A DNA stretch of 64,000 bases from Cavia porcellus (Eukaryota > Chordata > Mammalia > Rodentia > Caviidae): the NCBI RefSeq assembly GCF_034190915.1, contig NW_026947507.1:30742001-30806000 (forward strand). Reading direction: 5' to 3'. Made by a program: the position numbers and the translations under genes. The stretch's first letter is position 1; the number at the start of each line of letters is the position of its first letter. The notes under the pieces are model-generated. The model was not told where the DNA came from. It searched no databases and saw only the letters and a program-made list of their open reading frames with translations. Positions 10,201 through 20,904 of the stretch are shown here, piece by piece.

Positions 10201-13030
10201 TGTGTCAATCATTCACATAGGAAAACAAAACCACCCGAAGAATTTCAAACAAACACAAAAAGTTGGGTTTTCTTTCAGTGTTGGAGGAGGAAGGAACTTT
10301 ATGTGTTCTTGACATTAATGACTGTCTGAAGCACTTTTAATCATGATGGGATAAAAAAGAGAGAGAGGGGGTAAACCAGAGATTAAGAGCAATTCTGCTG
10401 TCAGGCTTTCCAATGCCCTGCACCACTGATATTCTGCAGAGGCTTCCAAGGCCACTGAAGTCCCTGGATGTGCTGCTGACTACCCTGCCCTGGAAGCATG
10501 GTACCCCTGAGAGCAGAAAGAGTGGACACACTCCCCTCCCACTTCTCCTCCTACAGTGCTTCCCACTAGGAGAACCCACGCCAGACAGGACGGACAGTCT
10601 AAGAAACACAATGTATCCCGGTTCTCTGAGATGTAGGTGAGGATCAAAAGAGCAGGCTATAACTGTAAACAAGTAGACACTTCACACTGGGGACATGAGG
10701 TATTTGGTATAGTTCCTGATGTTTCAAAGAGAGTTCCTCAGTTGCTCGTTCCTCATACCCATCTCTTATTCTTCACAACCATTTCTGGATCCTGTTCTTC
10801 CATTGTAGAGATTTTAATGGAAGTTTCTTTTCCATAGGTCCTTTGCTTTGCATGTGTTGGAGTTCAACATCATTTGGAATCACTGGAGACTCCCTGCTTC
10901 TGAGCACAGTCTAGTAACAATTTTTAGTCCCCCGATGGTATCCATCCTACCTTCACGCAACCATAGATCTTGTGGTGCTTAACTGAGGAAGAAAAGAAGC
11001 AGTACATTCAGGGAATATTTTTTTCTTAAAATCAGGGCTTCTTATTTAAATTTTCATTGAATATGTGAATAACTTTATATTATCCTACATTTCCTCTGAA
11101 GCTTGATCATTTAACTCTTCCATTTTAGTCTATGATCAACTTCAAAATATATTTTGAATATGGAATGATCAGCTTTCATTTCTCATAAGCATATATTTCT
11201 CTTTGCTAGCAACATTTATTGAAAAAACATTATTTTCCTATTTATTAAATATACTATTTGAAATATTCAAATTTTTACCTCTGATAGTCTCTTAGTTATC
11301 TTTGCTTCTGAATAAAAATGAACTCAACCTTGTAAATTTACTTCAAAAGAGCTCTGCTTCAGGTCTAATCATTTATAGTCCTATAATATATGAAATTAAG
11401 TAGGAAAATGAAGAAATCACCAGGAAGTGACACAGACACACATTTTTACTTTTATCAAGTGTCTGAATAAATCCTAGAAAAGCCTAAAGTTGTGTCAGAT
11501 TTATTTAAATGAAACCGTTGTTATTGTCAAAGTGCTAAGAGCTCTTCCTCCTCCATAAGTTTCTTAATCCTCCTGAATACTGTTGCTTGGCGCTGACTGA
11601 TGCTGTCTTGTGAGCTGCAAAGAGGAATGGGTAGCAGGGTCCCAATCCAATGTGCAGAGCCATTCTAGATTGATTAAAACTCGGTTACATTTTAGTATTT
11701 CTCTAAGGGATTCATTTAAACACATGCATCAGAGTTTTCTTAAATATTTCACTACTCTTTTCGTTATTTTGCTTCATTTTAAATTTAGATTTAGTTTACA
11801 CAATTTTAGAAGTAAGAGAATGTCATACAATTAAAATTAATACATTTTTATCTAAGGTTTATTCATACATTTTTAGTGAATGTTCTTTTAAGGATATGTT
11901 TATTAGTACTGATGATAGAATTGCAACTTCTTTTTAAGACAAAAGCTATGTACATTTTATATGAATTTTCAGAATCTCAAATTGTATTTCAAATCATAAT
12001 GTTCTTGGTGTTTATCATTTAAATATTTCAGTTTCTAAGTTAATTTCCTTGATAGAACAGATCAGAGAATAACAACTTAAGATAATACGAAACTATTGGA
12101 CTTCACAGACATTTCATATGAAATATATATAACCTTTAATCTTTTGAAATTTGCTTCTACTTTTCACATTTAAAAGCATTTTTGATATAACTTTTAATGT
12201 ATTTCTGTACTATTATCTTTCTTGTTGCATGCAGCCAATGTGTTATTAGGAATTTTAAAATAAAAGTCCGAAAAAGTGATGAAAGACATTATTTAAAATT
12301 CACCTAAGAACCGAATACTTATGATAGGGAATTATATGTAAATAAAATTCTCACATATAAGTGCGCAGACAGCATGTTGTACAGGCTTGAAATTTTTCCA
12401 ATAATATCTTTTTACCTCATCTCTCAAGGCACTGGTATGAAAATATACACATATAACATGAATATCTCTTACTAAATGCTTGCGATCAGAAGTGTTTATG
12501 ACTTTGGAAGATTTGCACATATGTAAGGAGACATAAGAGGGATGGATCTGACCTCTGAGCATAAAATTCACTCATGTTTCAGGTACACACTATACTCCAG
12601 TGAAAATGCATACAACAGCCATTTTATACAATATTTTTAGTGTAGCTACATCCTGACTGACACCTGCCACATAAAGTCAGGGATGAAATTCTCCACGTGT
12701 CATCATGTCACAAAATTTTGCAATTTGGGCCATTTTTAATTTTAAAAAGAATTTTAAAAAATAATAAAAAATGATACCAAATTTCAAAATAAATGATAGG
12801 AAATTAACTATGGTTATTACATTGCATTTTGTTGTCTTCAGAAGAGTTGCTCAGATTACTAGAGATATGCAAAATTGACCAGACAGTATAAGCACTAACT
12901 GTTCCTTCCAGTGGACTAACAGAATGAGTAGTGCAATTGTCTTAGCTATCTTCTCCCTTTCTTCTCTACTCCTTTCCCCCAACCCCTGCTGTTCTTTCCT
13001 TTTAAGTAGTTTCATTTCCTGTTACAATAT
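7254..13030. other. mostly unique AT-rich DNA, no gene seen
   Basis: A long stretch without a recognised recent repeat. 9455-9600 has weak resemblance to a MIR (tctgtcacttacgag, then a T-rich part and gaggataatggg), too diverged to call firmly. 10380-10640 is GC-richer with open frames on both strands but no recognisable domain; it may be an old repeat. The remaining short frames look like chance. Confidence 0.45.
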
Positions 13031-13039
13031 CTATTGTAC

Positions 13040-13565
13040 CTTTTGAGTTTCATTTACCCTTCCAGTTTCTTACACTAGGGAGACAATATGATGTTTACAC
13101 ATGCCAGTTTGATTTATTTCACTTGTGAGTATGCTCTCCACTTGTATCCATTTACCTATAAAAACCAAGAGCCTATTTTTCTTTATGCTGAGTAGTACTT
13201 CTTTATATAAAAATTATCACATCTTTTTTTTTATCCATTCCTCAGTTGATGGGCGTTTGGGTTGTTTCCAAGATTTAGCTATTAAAAATTGTGCATATAT
13301 ATATATTAATATATAGTGCACATATAACACTATGGTATAATGCTTCCAATTCTGGAAAAATACCCAGATGGGGAATAGCTGGGTCAAATAGACCTCTAAT
13401 CTTAGGTTTAGAGAAATCTCCACACTGATTTCCACAGTGGCTGTACCACTTTACTCCTACCAACAGTGGAGAAGAGTTTCTTTTTCCTTACACCCTTTCC
13501 AGCATTTTTTTTACAAGTTTGACCATTTTGGGTCTCAGATTTTCTGATCAGAGATGCTCAGTCTG
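13040..13565 (-). mobile_element. old L1 3' region fragment
   Basis: The plus strand reads as antisense L1 3' sequence: tttatgctgagtagtact, ccattcctcagttgatgggc, ttgggttgtttccaag, aatacccagatgggga, tagctgggtcaaatag and tccacagtggctgtaccact. These are landmarks of the conserved L1 3' end in antisense. An ATATAT tract near 13297-13315 interrupts it. Confidence 0.8.
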
Positions 13566-13569
13566 TAGG

Positions 13570-14552
13570 TATATATATACATTTTCCCCCAGGATAAAAT
13601 CATACCCAGAAGCACGAAATAAAATGTTGAAAGTCATGTGTCTTTGCTTCCCCTCCTGCTCTTAAACCTGTAAAGTAGCTAAACTTGTATGCTCAAAAAT
13701 AATAACCTGATAAAATTTCCAGAAAGATAAAAATGTAGGAAAATATCTTTAAATAGTTGGGCTCAGGAGGCAGAATCATTGGCACTTCCAAATTTGACTC
13801 ACCAGGTAGTGGCTGGTAGATTTCACACAACATTTTTCTCCTTTGTTAGACGGTGAAAATAACAGAACTTCGTATGACTATTATGGTGATGGAACAACAG
13901 TTTTATTATGAGCTTTGCATGGTGTTAAGGACACAGCAAATAGTTAATAAATGAGGATTGCAGTGGTTATCGCTTTTCCTATTGCTACTCTTTCCCTTTT
14001 CCTTGCTCCTCTTTTTGTCCCCATCACCATCCCAGTCACCATCATCATCATGGTATCTGTCAAAGCCTTATTTTCTCTGAAAGGAAGCCAAATACCACTG
14101 GGTATTGTAATAATATTTTTCTTCCCAGAGACTTTGCTTCACTGCTATCTTTGCACTGTTTCCTTGATCTTTCCCTTTCCAATTTTTCTTTCCCATAAGT
14201 CTTAAAACATTAGAATATCATCCACATAAAATATGAATTTAAATCTCCTCCCTGTTGCTGTTGTCCTATGGGTCTGCATCCATCAAAGGCACATTTCCCC
14301 AAGTAAGTGTCTGCATGTCTCCTCACTTCCTTCCTTCCATTTGTGACTTTTACTCCCTCCTGGATTCCAGACTTTCCTCCGCACCGAGATTGCTCCTCCT
14401 GAGGCTTTTTATGATCTCAGTGATTCTCAAGGTAATCTAAGTCCAGGGGGCCCAGAGAGCGTTCTGTTTCCTTCTACAGAAATAGATGCATTTGTGTTAT
14501 CAGACACTAAATATGTGTTGAGCAAATGGTTTTCTCAATCTTTCTCTCAGAA
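13570..14552. other. no gene seen
   Basis: Mixed sequence. 14310-14450 is GC-richer but has no recognised domain. The site split by the element at 14569-15266 lies at its right end. Confidence 0.45.
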
Positions 14553-14568
14553 ATACTGAACATTATTT
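14553..14568. repeat. target-site duplication, left copy
   Basis: atactgaacattattt, repeated exactly at 15267-15282. Confidence 0.85.
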
Positions 14569-15266
14569 TTTTTATTTAAAGAAAAGGAAACAAAAATATA
14601 CATGGAGATAAAAAAAGGTAGAAATAATACAAACTTACAGAAAAACAAACGGTAAGAAATTGCTGGTTGATAAGTTACACATTGTCATCTTAGAAATAGC
14701 TGTTCATGTTATAGAATTGAAGTATTTAGAATGACATCCAAAAAGTGACACTAAAAACCGTTGTGCTCTATGATCGAACAAAAGCTCAGTAATATGGTTA
14801 TCAGTCCTACACATTTGTTTTACATCTCAAAGAGGGTAAGATTAAACATATCAAAACAGAACAAAGCAGTTAAAAAAACAATTTAAAGAAATACAGATTT
14901 CAAAGCGAGTCCACTGGAGATCTTCATTGTCTATCTAACTGTCTCTAGTTTCTTACAAATAGTTGTCCCCGTCTTCACCCACTTTATATACTTATTGCAT
15001 ATTATAGAACTATTCAAATCATTGGAGGCTTTTTAGGTCCTCAAGTTCCAACTTAGGGAAGACAATAGTAACTACCATCGCATCTCTCATTCTCTTTGTG
15101 ATAGCTGTCCCCATCTCTACATATGTTGAAATTGAACTCAAGAAACCAGTCCAATGTCATTCTAATCAGCGAACAATAGTATTGCTAGAATTTATGTAAA
15201 TTTGTACATATCTATCCTCTCTGTATTATAGGGAAAACCAAGTCATAGCAAGACAGCAAAACAATT
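14569..15266 (-). mobile_element. HAL1-like 3' UTR element, 698 bp
   Basis: The minus strand runs from 15266 to an A-rich 3' end (ctttctttaaataaaa) at 14569. A perfect 16-bp target-site duplication shows it inserted by retrotransposition. Its 3' part aligns by eye with the outer 3' UTR of the element at 4203-6628: ggtagaaataatacaa, aacggtaagaaattgctggt, tcttagaaatagctgtt and caatagtattgct all have counterparts at 4235-4540, while the middle section is missing there. It holds no ORF1, so it looks like a 5'-truncated copy of the same family or a short non-autonomous relative. Confidence 0.7.
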
Positions 15267-15282
15267 ATACTGAACATTATTT
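15267..15282. repeat. target-site duplication, right copy
   Basis: atactgaacattattt, identical to 14553-14568. Confidence 0.85.
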
Positions 15283-15627
15283 ACTCACTCTTTTGAAACA
15301 CTCTTTAATTGTACTTTTGACTTTTGATATACAACACCTAATCTTTTTTAAAAAATTATAATACCAGATAATAATTGTATAATTTTGTGCCTAATTATAT
15401 ATAATTGAATTTTAATATATATACATCTATTTCAATTTTTTCCCATAAATCTTCAAACCTCAGAATATCACCCTTGTAAAATATAATTTTAAACACTCTT
15501 CCGTTTCTTGACATGCTTCCCCTTCGGTCTCCACTCAATCAAAGGCTAATTTCTCCAAGTAATTGTCTAAAATCTCATCACTTCCTTCCACTTCTGGCTT
15601 CAATATATATATTACATATATTATTCA

Positions 15628-15631
<4 letters not shown>

Positions 15632-15662
<31 letters not shown>
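15632..15662 (+). repeat. (TG)n microsatellite
   Basis: About 15 uninterrupted TG units, directly upstream of an old L1 fragment. Confidence 0.95.
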
Positions 15663-15666
<4 letters not shown>

Positions 15667-15699
15667 CAATTAGCATATGTGTCATCTTGCCTGCTTTAC

Positions 15700-16035
15700 T
15701 GCAGTAACTTCCATTCTACCTTTGGCTCTGTAAGTGGATTTGTAGATCATTTTGTAAGTGAAATCACTCAGTACTTGTTCTTCTGTCTCTGAGTTGTTTT
15801 TGCTTAGCATCCTTCAAGTTCATTGACGTTGTCCCAAATGACCAAATTTCCTTCTTTTTAAAGCCTAGGTAGGATTCCATTGTGTATATGTTGCATATTT
15901 TCTCCATCATGGACTTTAGTTGCTCTGTTTCTTAGACATTATGAGAAGTGTTGAAATGAACGTGACAGAATAGATTTCACTTGGTTTTCTGACAGCATCT
16001 CTTGTCAATTTTGATGGTTTCCAATTAATATAACT
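15700..16035 (-). mobile_element. old L1 3' region fragment
   Basis: Plus-strand antisense landmarks: gtgaaatcactcagtacttg, tgcttagcatccttcaag, ttcattgacgttgtcccaaa, gattccattgtgtatatg, then tgatggtttcc. This is the part of the L1 3' region neighbouring that seen at 13040-13565, in the same orientation, and diverged. Confidence 0.7.
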
Positions 16036-16761
16036 GCTTAATATTGATGTCCTGTGGCTCATTACTAGACTTATCTATTTGTTTCTCAGCCTTTTATCTA
16101 GTCTCACGATACTTAACACTATTTGTGTTCCAGGGAATGTTTATTTTTCTCCACATGGCTCAAATCCTCAAAGTCCAAACTCATCCTGTAATTGTTCATC
16201 TGACTTCTCAGCTGTGGACTATCCAGGTATCTCGAATTTAATATGCCCTGATTTTAACTCCTAAACTTTATCCTGTATTTATTTACTTTTTCATTTATTT
16301 TTTTCATTTCAGTTACTAGGTTTCATTTATCTAGCTGCTCATGTTAGCTACTGAAGGCTTGTGTTTGATATCTTCCTCTCCCTGTTCCCGGTGTTGCCTG
16401 CTATAAACTGTCAATCTCTTCACAAAGTATTCTGTGACTAAACCATCGATGTGTCTTTATCTTTCCAGATGCTGATAAATGGCACAGGCTCTTGCCACAC
16501 TCATGCAAATGTCATCATTTTCTAACCAGTCGCTTGGTTCACTCTCACGTCTGTTTCCAGTTGATACTCTGTACCATAATGCACTGTGATATTTCAGTAA
16601 TGTTTTTTGACACGCTGAAATGGTAAACCAGAATCTTTTTCACTAACCAAGGAAAATAACTGCTAAAAAAAACCAAAAACATTCAATTATATGTAACTTA
16701 CCTAACCAATTGTTTTTCACAGTAATTATTTGGAGCCAATAAAGCCTAACAATTTATCCTT
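16036..16761. other. no gene seen
   Basis: Mixed sequence with no recognised family. Two overlapping plus frames (16044-16264) have no domain. Confidence 0.4.
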
Positions 16762-16920
16762 TTTAAAATTTATTTTTAAAACTTTTTATTAGTACATGCT
16801 TGAAGAATATAATTACATTCATTGGAGAACTGGTACATATACATAACACATCTTAATTCTTTTTTTCCCATAAGGGATGGACAGAGATGGTAAGGGTTAG
16901 GAGGGGAAGAGGATTTATCT
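16762..16920 (-). mobile_element. L1 3' end (5'-truncated)
   Basis: Reverse complement of the 3' end seen at 1655-1789: tttttattagtacatg, attacattcattggagaac, cataacacatcttaattc and then a pyrimidine/purine-rich part. Adjoins the AT repeat at 16932. Confidence 0.7.
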
Positions 16921-16928
16921 TCTTTTTA

Positions 16929-16931
<3 letters not shown>

Positions 16932-16969
<38 letters not shown>

Positions 16970-16976
16970 ATTACTT
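16932..16976. repeat. (TA)n microsatellite
   Basis: About 22 uninterrupted TA units. Confidence 0.95.
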
Positions 16977-17044
16977 TTATAGTGTTGAATTTCTCATTAA
17001 TTCCTAATCATGCATATTTTCCATAAAATGTAAATGTTTTTGTC

Positions 17045-17184
17045 TTTTTTGAGACAGGGTCTTGCTATGCAGTTCAGGCTGGCCTTGATGTCACTTTGTA
17101 CCCTTGGCTAGTCTCAAACTTGCAATCCTCCTGTTTCAGCCTCCAAACTGTTGGGATTACAGACATAAGCCACCATGTCTGGCT
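17045..17184 (-). mobile_element. B1 (7SL-derived) SINE
   Basis: Antisense B1/Alu-type landmarks in order: ttttttgagacagggtcttg, caggctggcc, ctcaaacttgcaatcctcct, cagcctccaaactgttggga, and ttacagacataagccaccat. Confidence 0.9.
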
Positions 17185-17467
17185 ATAAAATGCAAAATTT
17201 TAAGTCCAGTAATTAATAATTAAAAGGTCTTTTTCATTTCAGTCAAATATTCTAATTATATAGATATATGGTACATGGAGGGAGTTGATTTTGTAGGAGA
17301 AGTATTATTCTGAGAAAGGCAAAAGGAAAATTTTAACACTATGTGTAATGAGGAAAATTAAAGTATTGAAATGATTATGCGTGCTTTGTTTGGTGTGTTT
17401 GCCTTTTCTAAGGGGTATTCCTTTTTCTCCAGAGATCGGGATGTCTTTGTCCTAATTTGGATCCTTT

Positions 17468-17571
17468 TTTGGGGGGGGGTCTTTTTCTATTTTATCGGTA
17501 CCGGGGATCGAACTCACGATTGCACACTTGCAAGGCAGGCGCTTATGCTGCTAAGATAAATCCCCAGCCCC
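17468..17571 (-). mobile_element. ID SINE with 14-bp target-site duplication and C9 tail tract
   Basis: The minus strand carries the ID body (ggggctggggatttatctta to gagttcgatccccggtacc), then an A-rich stretch, nine C (nine G at 17471-17479 on the plus strand) and a short A-run. aatttggatccttt at 17454-17467 recurs at 17572-17585. The A-box has changed (tagctcag to tatcttag). Confidence 0.9.
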
Positions 17572-17585
17572 AATTTGGATCCTTT

Positions 17586-18424
17586 CTGAGGCACATTTTC
17601 AGAACTTAGGTCCTGCAGCATCCTGAAAGTTTAGACACAATCTTGTCTTCTCATCAACCCACTCCATGTATTCCTGGGAAAAACAGTTACACTGTGTGCT
17701 CCAGACTGCCTCCAGTTGGAGAGCAGTCAGAGTAGCCAGAGTTGTGAGAAGATTCTAGTCCTGGGTCTCCTTCACATGGTGCTCATACTGCTCCTGAGGT
17801 TTCAAACAGATGAGCATGGAGATCCTGGAAGGCACATTCTTGTAATGACAAAGCCATACATTTGAAAACAGCGGCTACTGATTCACCATTGGGTGGACCA
17901 CCACCTGACTGAGAAACACATTTCCTCCTGTAATTGAGCTGAGAAACTAACACGTGAGGCCCCTAAGAGCTCTGGCACATCAACAGTTAAATGAACATTG
18001 TCATAACTAGTACCTGTGACATAACATGGCCCAGGGACTCTGTTTCAAAGTTTAGAACAGGAGGCAGCTTTAAGGTGTGTGAATTCATTACCCAGAGTTC
18101 TCACTTGTTTCCTTCTGAAACAGCATTGCTCTTATCTAATACCACCTGTAAAGGGTCTTATCTTCTATTTCTTCCTTGATCGTTTATCCTGCTTGAGAGA
18201 TTTGCTTGTTCACTGCAGATTGATACAGTACTGGGTAGGCAAATCTAAGCGAGAAAGGTTACTGAAACTTCTTGGGATATTTCTTTAGATAGTATTTGGG
18301 AAGACTCAGGAAAATATTAAGTTAAATTTCAACATTTTACCCACAAAGATTTAGATTTAGGTTAACCCTTCTTTTAGACTTTTAGGGCTGGCATGAAGCA
18401 AAGCTCATATTTCCAGATTTGCAG

Positions 18425-18426
<2 letters not shown>
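17586..18426. other. no gene seen
   Basis: Mixed, somewhat GC-richer sequence around 17600-17960. Open frames at 17991-18288 lack recognisable domains. Confidence 0.4.

Positions 18427-18483
<57 letters not shown>
18427..18483 (+). repeat. (GA)n microsatellite
   Basis: About 28 uninterrupted GA units. Confidence 0.95.
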
Positions 18484-18486
<3 letters not shown>

Positions 18487-18529
18487 GAGTCAGGCTCAGG
18501 GTGTCAGAAGAGTAGATTTCTTATGGATG

Positions 18530-18835
18530 TAATTTAAATCCTGTCACTCTTCCATAAAAGCCTTCTAATACTTGCCCACTGCACTTGCGCTCGATTCCAC
18601 ACAGTTGATAAGACACACTAGGCTCTGACTCCTGCTCCCTCTGCAGCCACTTCACAGGCTTCCTTTTATTTTTGTTTTAGCCACACTGATGAGTTCATGT
18701 CTTGAAGACAGAGATTTATGACAGCAGAGATTCACATTATGAAATTGCCCCATCCCAGGAAGCTGCATCCTGAATTCTGATAGATCCTATCTTTAAGGTT
18801 CTCCTTAAACATGCCCTTCTAGGTAAGAATAAGAA
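18530..18835 (-). mobile_element. possible ancient L2 fragment
   Basis: ctcctgctccctctgcagcc, tagccacactgatgagttc and ggttctccttaaacatgccc resemble antisense L2 3' sequence. The similarity is weak and judged by eye only. Confidence 0.3.
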
Positions 18836-18839
18836 ACAT

Positions 18840-19752
18840 ATTAACCGTTGCTAATCTCCTATTATTTTGTTTTGAAATTCAGTGTCATTTTTGTTTTAAA
18901 GTAATAATAAAAAAACTCTTCTCCAGGTTTTATCTATCTCCAGCCTATTTAAAATTGTATTTTTAAAAATGTTTTCTTAATGAAATGTTTTTTCCTTTCA
19001 TGAAGCTATCACAACTGTATTTTAAACTCACTTTCACAGTGATTTGTTTTACAGTGCTTGCTTTATGCCCACTTGGATTCATTCCCAGTGATTTAAACAT
19101 AGGAAGCACCAAAGAAATACAAGTAAAACAATAAATGAATGAATATAAAACACCAAACTGATGAATCTACTACATTTCTTGGCCCACAGTCAGCTAGAAA
19201 TTTCTGAATTGGCAATGCTGTAGCTAGTGTGATCACGTTATGGACACATATTAGGAAATAATGTTTTTACGCATTGTAAAACACAAAAGTGACTCATTTT
19301 TGCATACAGTATTGTTCTTCAGTCCTCTAAATAATAACTTTCATTTCCCCTCCCTGGCAAAGATATGAAACAGAAGAACTTTATAATGTTAAATTAATTT
19401 ATGCAATCAATATTTAGGAGAGTGTACATATCAAATTCTAGGGCTATTATTGTTAAATATTTGTTTGCTGTACTTGGCAAATTTTAGTGATGTTATTTTA
19501 GTTTTATTTGGTTTTATTACTATTGATAAACATGATTTTGAACTTGGTTTCTCTTGACTATGTTTACAGAATTTTTATTTTATAGATTTATACAATTTGC
19601 TCTAATAATTATTATACGTAATAATTACATATACTGACTGCATTCCAATTAAATATATAATTATCTTATGGTTACTTGCCTAAAGTAAGCTTATCCCACT
19701 TGTTAGTAAATAAGTTTTAAAAGAATGAAGTTGAAGTCTCAATTCAAAGATA
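18840..19752. other. AT-rich DNA, no gene seen
   Basis: No repeat family recognised. Confidence 0.4.
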
Positions 19753-19760
19753 GCCTCATG

Positions 19761-19877
19761 GGGTTTTTTTTTGGGGGGGGGTGTTGATCTTTTTTTTTTT
19801 TTTGTAATGAGGATCAAACTCACAACTTCATGCTTGCCAGGCAGGTGCTTATGCCACTGAGCTAAATCCCCAGCCTG
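19761..19877 (-). mobile_element. ID SINE with C9 tail tract
   Basis: The minus strand shows the ID body (aggctggggatttagctcag to gagtttgatcctcat), a long A-run, nine C (nine G at 19773-19781 on the plus strand) and then nine A. gcctcatg at 19753-19760 recurs at 19878-19885 as a likely target-site duplication. Confidence 0.85.
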
Positions 19878-19885
19878 GCCTCATG

Positions 19886-20454
19886 AATTTTGAAAACTAA
19901 ACACTTTCTTTCTTTATGCAAAGCAAAGGTGAATGTAGAATCTGTATTATAGTAAGTCAATGGATAAAAGTTTTTCATTCTTTTGCCTTTTGGTTCTTAG
20001 TTTGATGATTGATGTAACAAAATACAGTGTTTTACACATTCTAGAGATTGAAACTTGTTAAAATTTTGCTATTAAAGAACAAGTTTTATGGAAAAACTGA
20101 CCATTCAACAGAAAGAAAGCAAATGGCATAACACTTTAGGTTTATGTGTTTATTATGGAATAAAAATTTAATATTTTCTTTCATTTTTTGCAAAGATAAG
20201 TTGAGGTCCTCAGAAGAAATCTGTTATTCTTAAAATTTTTATCAAATTTTGTAGTTGGTTGCACATTTACTTTTCTCTGACAACCTTAAAAATTTTGTTT
20301 TCATAGTTAATTTTTGGTTATAAAGATAGCTTGTAGTATTTTATGGCAGTAAAATTTTAAAATGAATATATGAAAATTGGACATAGGTATGAGGCACCAT
20401 GTCAGGTTTTGTTGTATGTGTTGTACAATGCTGGTGTTTATATTAGGTAAAGAC
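19886..20454. other. AT-rich DNA, no gene seen
   Basis: No repeat family recognised. Confidence 0.4.
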
Positions 20455-20900
20455 GACCCATAAAGAAACCAACATGAGAACCAGCCATGAGAAAATTGAA
20501 AGTGAAGGTTTTATTGTCGCTGGTGACCATGCTGTCATGAGTCCAGGAGTCACTCCCAACCAGGAGTATTCAGTGTTCCATACAGAGCTCTGGGTTTAGG
20601 GGGCCTGAGTTACAGAGAGATAAAACCAGGTTGGCGATGAATTGAGTTAAATATTTTCTTAAGTTTCTTTTTTTCTGAAATAACATCACCTTATCAAGTT
20701 CAAGCTAAATTCTACTTTCGTATGCTAAGTTTTTCTTATTCAGAGATAATGTGGCTTGTCTGCCTCACACAGCAAGGAGAGGGGTGCTGTGTTCTCTCCT
20801 CAAAGTTTCTATCAGGGTAGGCAGGAGAGCCTGTTGGTGGACTCCTTTCCAAGCAGAGAGTCCTGGTTCACCATTGCATAGAAAGCACAGCAAGATCAAT
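20455..20900 (-). mobile_element. probable solo retroviral LTR
   Basis: On the minus strand a GC-mixed region with ctcctggttgggagtgactc is followed by gacaataaaaccttcacttt, a polyadenylation-signal context like the R region of class I endogenous retrovirus LTRs. Ends and target-site duplication were not resolved, and no gag, pol or env sequence adjoins it. Another repeat class with a polyadenylation signal is possible. Confidence 0.4.
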
Positions 20901-20904
20901 GAAA

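Noticed and set aside
10337..10672. Possible small gene in a GC-richer patch with open frames on both strands
   Set aside because: No recognisable domain; the translation is low in informative residues and may come from an old repeat.
16932..16976. AT run as a possible origin or regulatory element
   Set aside because: A simple TA microsatellite beside an L1 3' end explains it.
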